From the NCBI GenBank assembly GCA_934504065.1, contig CAKSVQ010000119.1, forward strand, positions 1 to 7,018: a stretch of DNA of 7,018 nt. Reading direction: 5' to 3'. Below are positions 5,569 to 7,018 of the stretch, in pieces. Each line of letters opens with the position of its first letter. The stretch's first letter is position 1. A model generated the notes under the pieces. That model was not told where the DNA came from and did not search any database. It saw nothing but the letters and a program-made list of their open reading frames with translations. The position numbers were made by a program, and so were the translations under genes. The DNA is from an uncultured Dysosmobacter sp. Its GTDB lineage: Bacteria; Bacillota; Clostridia; Oscillospirales; Oscillospiraceae.

Positions 5569-5593
5569 GGTCAGTAGTCAGTCGGTAGCCAAA

Positions 5594-6511
5594 TTAACCC
5601 TTCACCATGGAAGCGATCTCAGCGGCGAAATTCTCCTGCTTCTTCTCGATGCCCTCGCCCTTCTCGAAGCGCACAGCGTCCTTGAAAGTGATGGTGCCGC
5701 CCAGCGCCTTTGCGGCGGAAGCGATATACTTCTCAATGGACATGGAGTTGTCCTTCACAAACTCCTGCTGCAGCAAGCAGTTCTCGGCATAGAACTTGTT
5801 CAGCTTGCCGTCCACGATCTTCTCACGCACAGCGGCAGGCTTAGAAGCCATCTTCGGATCGTTCTCCATCTGGACCATCATGATCTTCTTCTCTTCGTCC
5901 AGCACGTCGGCCGTGACCTGAGACTTATCCCAGAAGCGGGGATTCAGAGCAGCGATCTGCATGGCCACATCCTTGCCGACCTCTTCCACCTTCTCGGCAG
6001 CCAGATCGGTATCCAGATTGACCAACACGCCGATCTTGCCGCCGGCATGGACATAGGAAACAGACACACCGTCGGCAAAGCGGGCAAAGCGGCGGACCTT
6101 GATGTTCTCGCCGATGACGAGGACCATCTCCTGCTGCTGCTCGGTGACGGTCTTGTCAGAGCCAGCATACTTGCAAGCCATCAGAGCGTCCAAGTCGGCG
6201 GGAGCCTCCTTGGCCACGGTAGCGGCCACGCCCTTGACGAAGTCCACGAACTTCTCGTTCTTGCCCACGAAGTCAGTCTCGGCGTTGACCTCGACCACGA
6301 CACCCACACCGTCCACCACGGTGGCGTAAGCCATGCCCTCAGCGGCAATGCGGCCGGCCTTCTTCGCGGAAGCGGCCATGCCCTTTTCGCGCAGCCACTC
6401 GACGGCCTTGTCCATATCGCCATCAGAAGCGGCCAGAGCTTTCTTGCAATCCATCATGCCCACGCCGGTCATTTCGCGCAGGTTCTTCACATCAGCTGCG
6501 GTAAAAGCCAT
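5594..6511 (-). CDS. tsf: Translation elongation factor Ts
   Basis: The nucleotide exchange factor that releases GDP from EF-Tu so it can bind GTP and aminoacyl-tRNA again. It has 305 residues, slightly longer than E. coli EF-Ts. The N-terminal UBA-like domain contains VKNLREMTGVGMMDCKKAL at 8-26, a family signature, and the EF-Tu-contacting motif TDFVGKN at 79-85 within NAETDFVGKNEKFVDFV. The core and dimerisation subdomains follow, including VLVNLDTD and AALNPRFWD segments, with the usual EKGEGIEKKQENFAAEIA stretch near the end. The ATG at 6511 is preceded by GGAGG at 8 bases; a TTG at 6526 lies inside that binding site region and is rejected. It is 51 bases downstream of rpsB, in the nearly universal rpsB-tsf order. 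Codon use is strongly biased, as expected for a highly expressed gene. Confidence 0.98.
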   Translation of the reverse strand: MAFTAADVKNLREMTGVGMMDCKKALAASDGDMDKAVEWLREKGMAASAKKAGRIAAEGMAYATVVDGVGVVVEVNAETDFVGKNEKFVDFVKGVAATVAKEAPADLDALMACKYAGSDKTVTEQQQEMVLVIGENIKVRRFARFADGVSVSYVHAGGKIGVLVNLDTDLAAEKVEEVGKDVAMQIAALNPRFWDKSQVTADVLDEEKKIMMVQMENDPKMASKPAAVREKIVDGKLNKFYAENCLLQQEFVKDNSMSIEKYIASAAKALGGTITFKDAVRFEKGEGIEKKQENFAAEIASMVKG

Positions 6512-6537
6512 TTTACTTTCCTCCAATATCTTGATAA

Positions 6538-6552
6538 ACGCGCTGCACGCGC
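6538..6552 (-). other. Small GC-rich hairpin in the rpsB-tsf spacer
   Basis: On the minus strand CGCG (6551-6548), a 5-base loop and CGCG (6542-6539) can pair, extended by one G-U pair, and are followed by TTTATC. A short run of T (6557-6553) also precedes it. The stem is only 4-5 bp and the T-run is interrupted, so it would at most be a weak attenuator or processing site between the two genes. Confidence 0.3.
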
Positions 6553-6562
6553 AAAAAGCTGA

Positions 6563-7018
6563 TTACTCAGCGTCCTCGGCCTTGGCCTCGGCGGCGTCGG
6601 CGATCTGCTCGCCCTGCTTGCCCTCCAGCACGGCGTTGGCCATGATGGAAGAGATCAGCTTGATGGCGCGGATCGCGTCGTCGTTGCCGGGGATGACATA
6701 ATCGATCTCATCGGGATCGCAGTTGGTATCGGCGATGGCCACAACGGGAATGCCCAGCTTGTGCGCCTCGGCGATGGCATTGCGCTCCTTACGGGTATCC
6801 ACGATGAACAGGGCGCCGGGCAGCTTCTTCATTTCCTTCACGCCGCCCAGATACTTCTCCAGCTTCTCGATCTCGCCCAGATGCTTCATGACTTCCTTCT
6901 TGGGCAGCATATCGAACGTGCCGTCGGCCTGCATGGTCTTGAGCTGGTTCAGACGGTCCACACGGGTGCGCATGGTCTTGAAGTTGGTCATCATGCCGCC
7001 CAGCCAACGGGCGTTGAC
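6563..7018 (-). CDS. rpsB: 30S ribosomal protein S2, C-terminal part (runs off the right edge)
   Basis: 151 residues are visible, about the last 60 percent of S2, a small-subunit protein on the solvent side of the 30S head-body junction that is required for S1 docking. The visible part begins [20 protein letters not shown], the conserved Rossmann-like core segment (VNxRWLGGxxTN), and continues with [19 protein letters not shown] and the strongly conserved [20 protein letters not shown] and [20 protein letters not shown] stretches and [14 protein letters not shown] short acidic, Ala/Glu-rich tail ends at the TAA stop. Roughly the first 90 residues, the start and any leader lie beyond the window. 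It is followed by tsf in the standard order. Confidence 0.98.
   Translation of the reverse strand, partial: VNARWLGGMMTNFKTMRTRVDRLNQLKTMQADGTFDMLPKKEVMKHLGEIEKLEKYLGGVKEMKKLPGALFIVDTRKERNAIAEAHKLGIPVVAIADTNCDPDEIDYVIPGNDDAIRAIKLISSIMANAVLEGKQGEQIADAAEAKAEDAE

Noticed and set aside
5525..6562. A 345-codon plus-strand open frame opposite tsf.
   Set aside because: It is a shadow of a highly codon-biased gene: His/Leu/Asp-rich without family motifs, and it would start inside the tsf terminator.
1..7018. Mobile elements, CRISPR arrays, tRNA genes, toxin-antitoxin or defence genes.
   Set aside because: No transposase or integrase motifs, direct-repeat arrays or cloverleaf structures were seen; coding density and composition are uniform housekeeping type.

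Overview
The window reads as ordinary chromosome from a GC-rich, endospore-forming-lineage Firmicute, most likely class Clostridia, order Oscillospirales (Oscillibacter/Flavonifractor-like). Reasons: strong AGGAGG-type ribosome binding sites, extended -10 promoters, frequent TTG/GTG starts, a GerW (YtfJ) sporulation protein next to a DUF2953 (YtfI-like) protein, and a scpA-scpB-...-dac-...-rluB order recalling the ypuG-ypuL region of Bacillus subtilis. The placement rests on family recognition and gene order, not on a marker search. Every recognised gene is on the minus strand, so transcription runs from high to low coordinates.

Region by region in the direction of transcription: (1) 7018-5531 holds the 3' part of rpsB (ribosomal protein S2) and complete tsf (elongation factor Ts), closed by a textbook intrinsic terminator. 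(2) 5509-405 is a probable seven-gene operon starting at an extended -10 promoter: an M50 site-2-protease-like membrane metalloprotease, scpA and scpB (the kleisin and winged-helix partners of SMC condensin), a DUF2953 membrane protein, gerW, a D-alanyl-D-alanine carboxypeptidase, and rluB (23S rRNA pseudouridine synthase). Gaps are 10 to 45 bases. (3) 404-1 is an intergenic region with two overlapping inverted repeats and a second extended -10 promoter, followed by the N-terminal part of an RpiR/MurR-type transcription regulator that runs off the left edge.

The genes combine translation (S2, EF-Ts, rRNA modification), chromosome organisation (ScpA/B), and envelope or spore functions (M50 protease, DUF2953, GerW, carboxypeptidase). 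Co-transcription of segregation and spore/cell-wall genes is a known theme in this phylum. I found no mobile element, CRISPR array, tRNA or rRNA gene, and no convincing novel defence or metabolic system. The most unusual signals are small: a 10-bp stem that buries part of the carboxypeptidase ribosome binding site and ends one base before its start codon, and a perfect 9-bp inverted repeat upstream of the RpiR-type gene.
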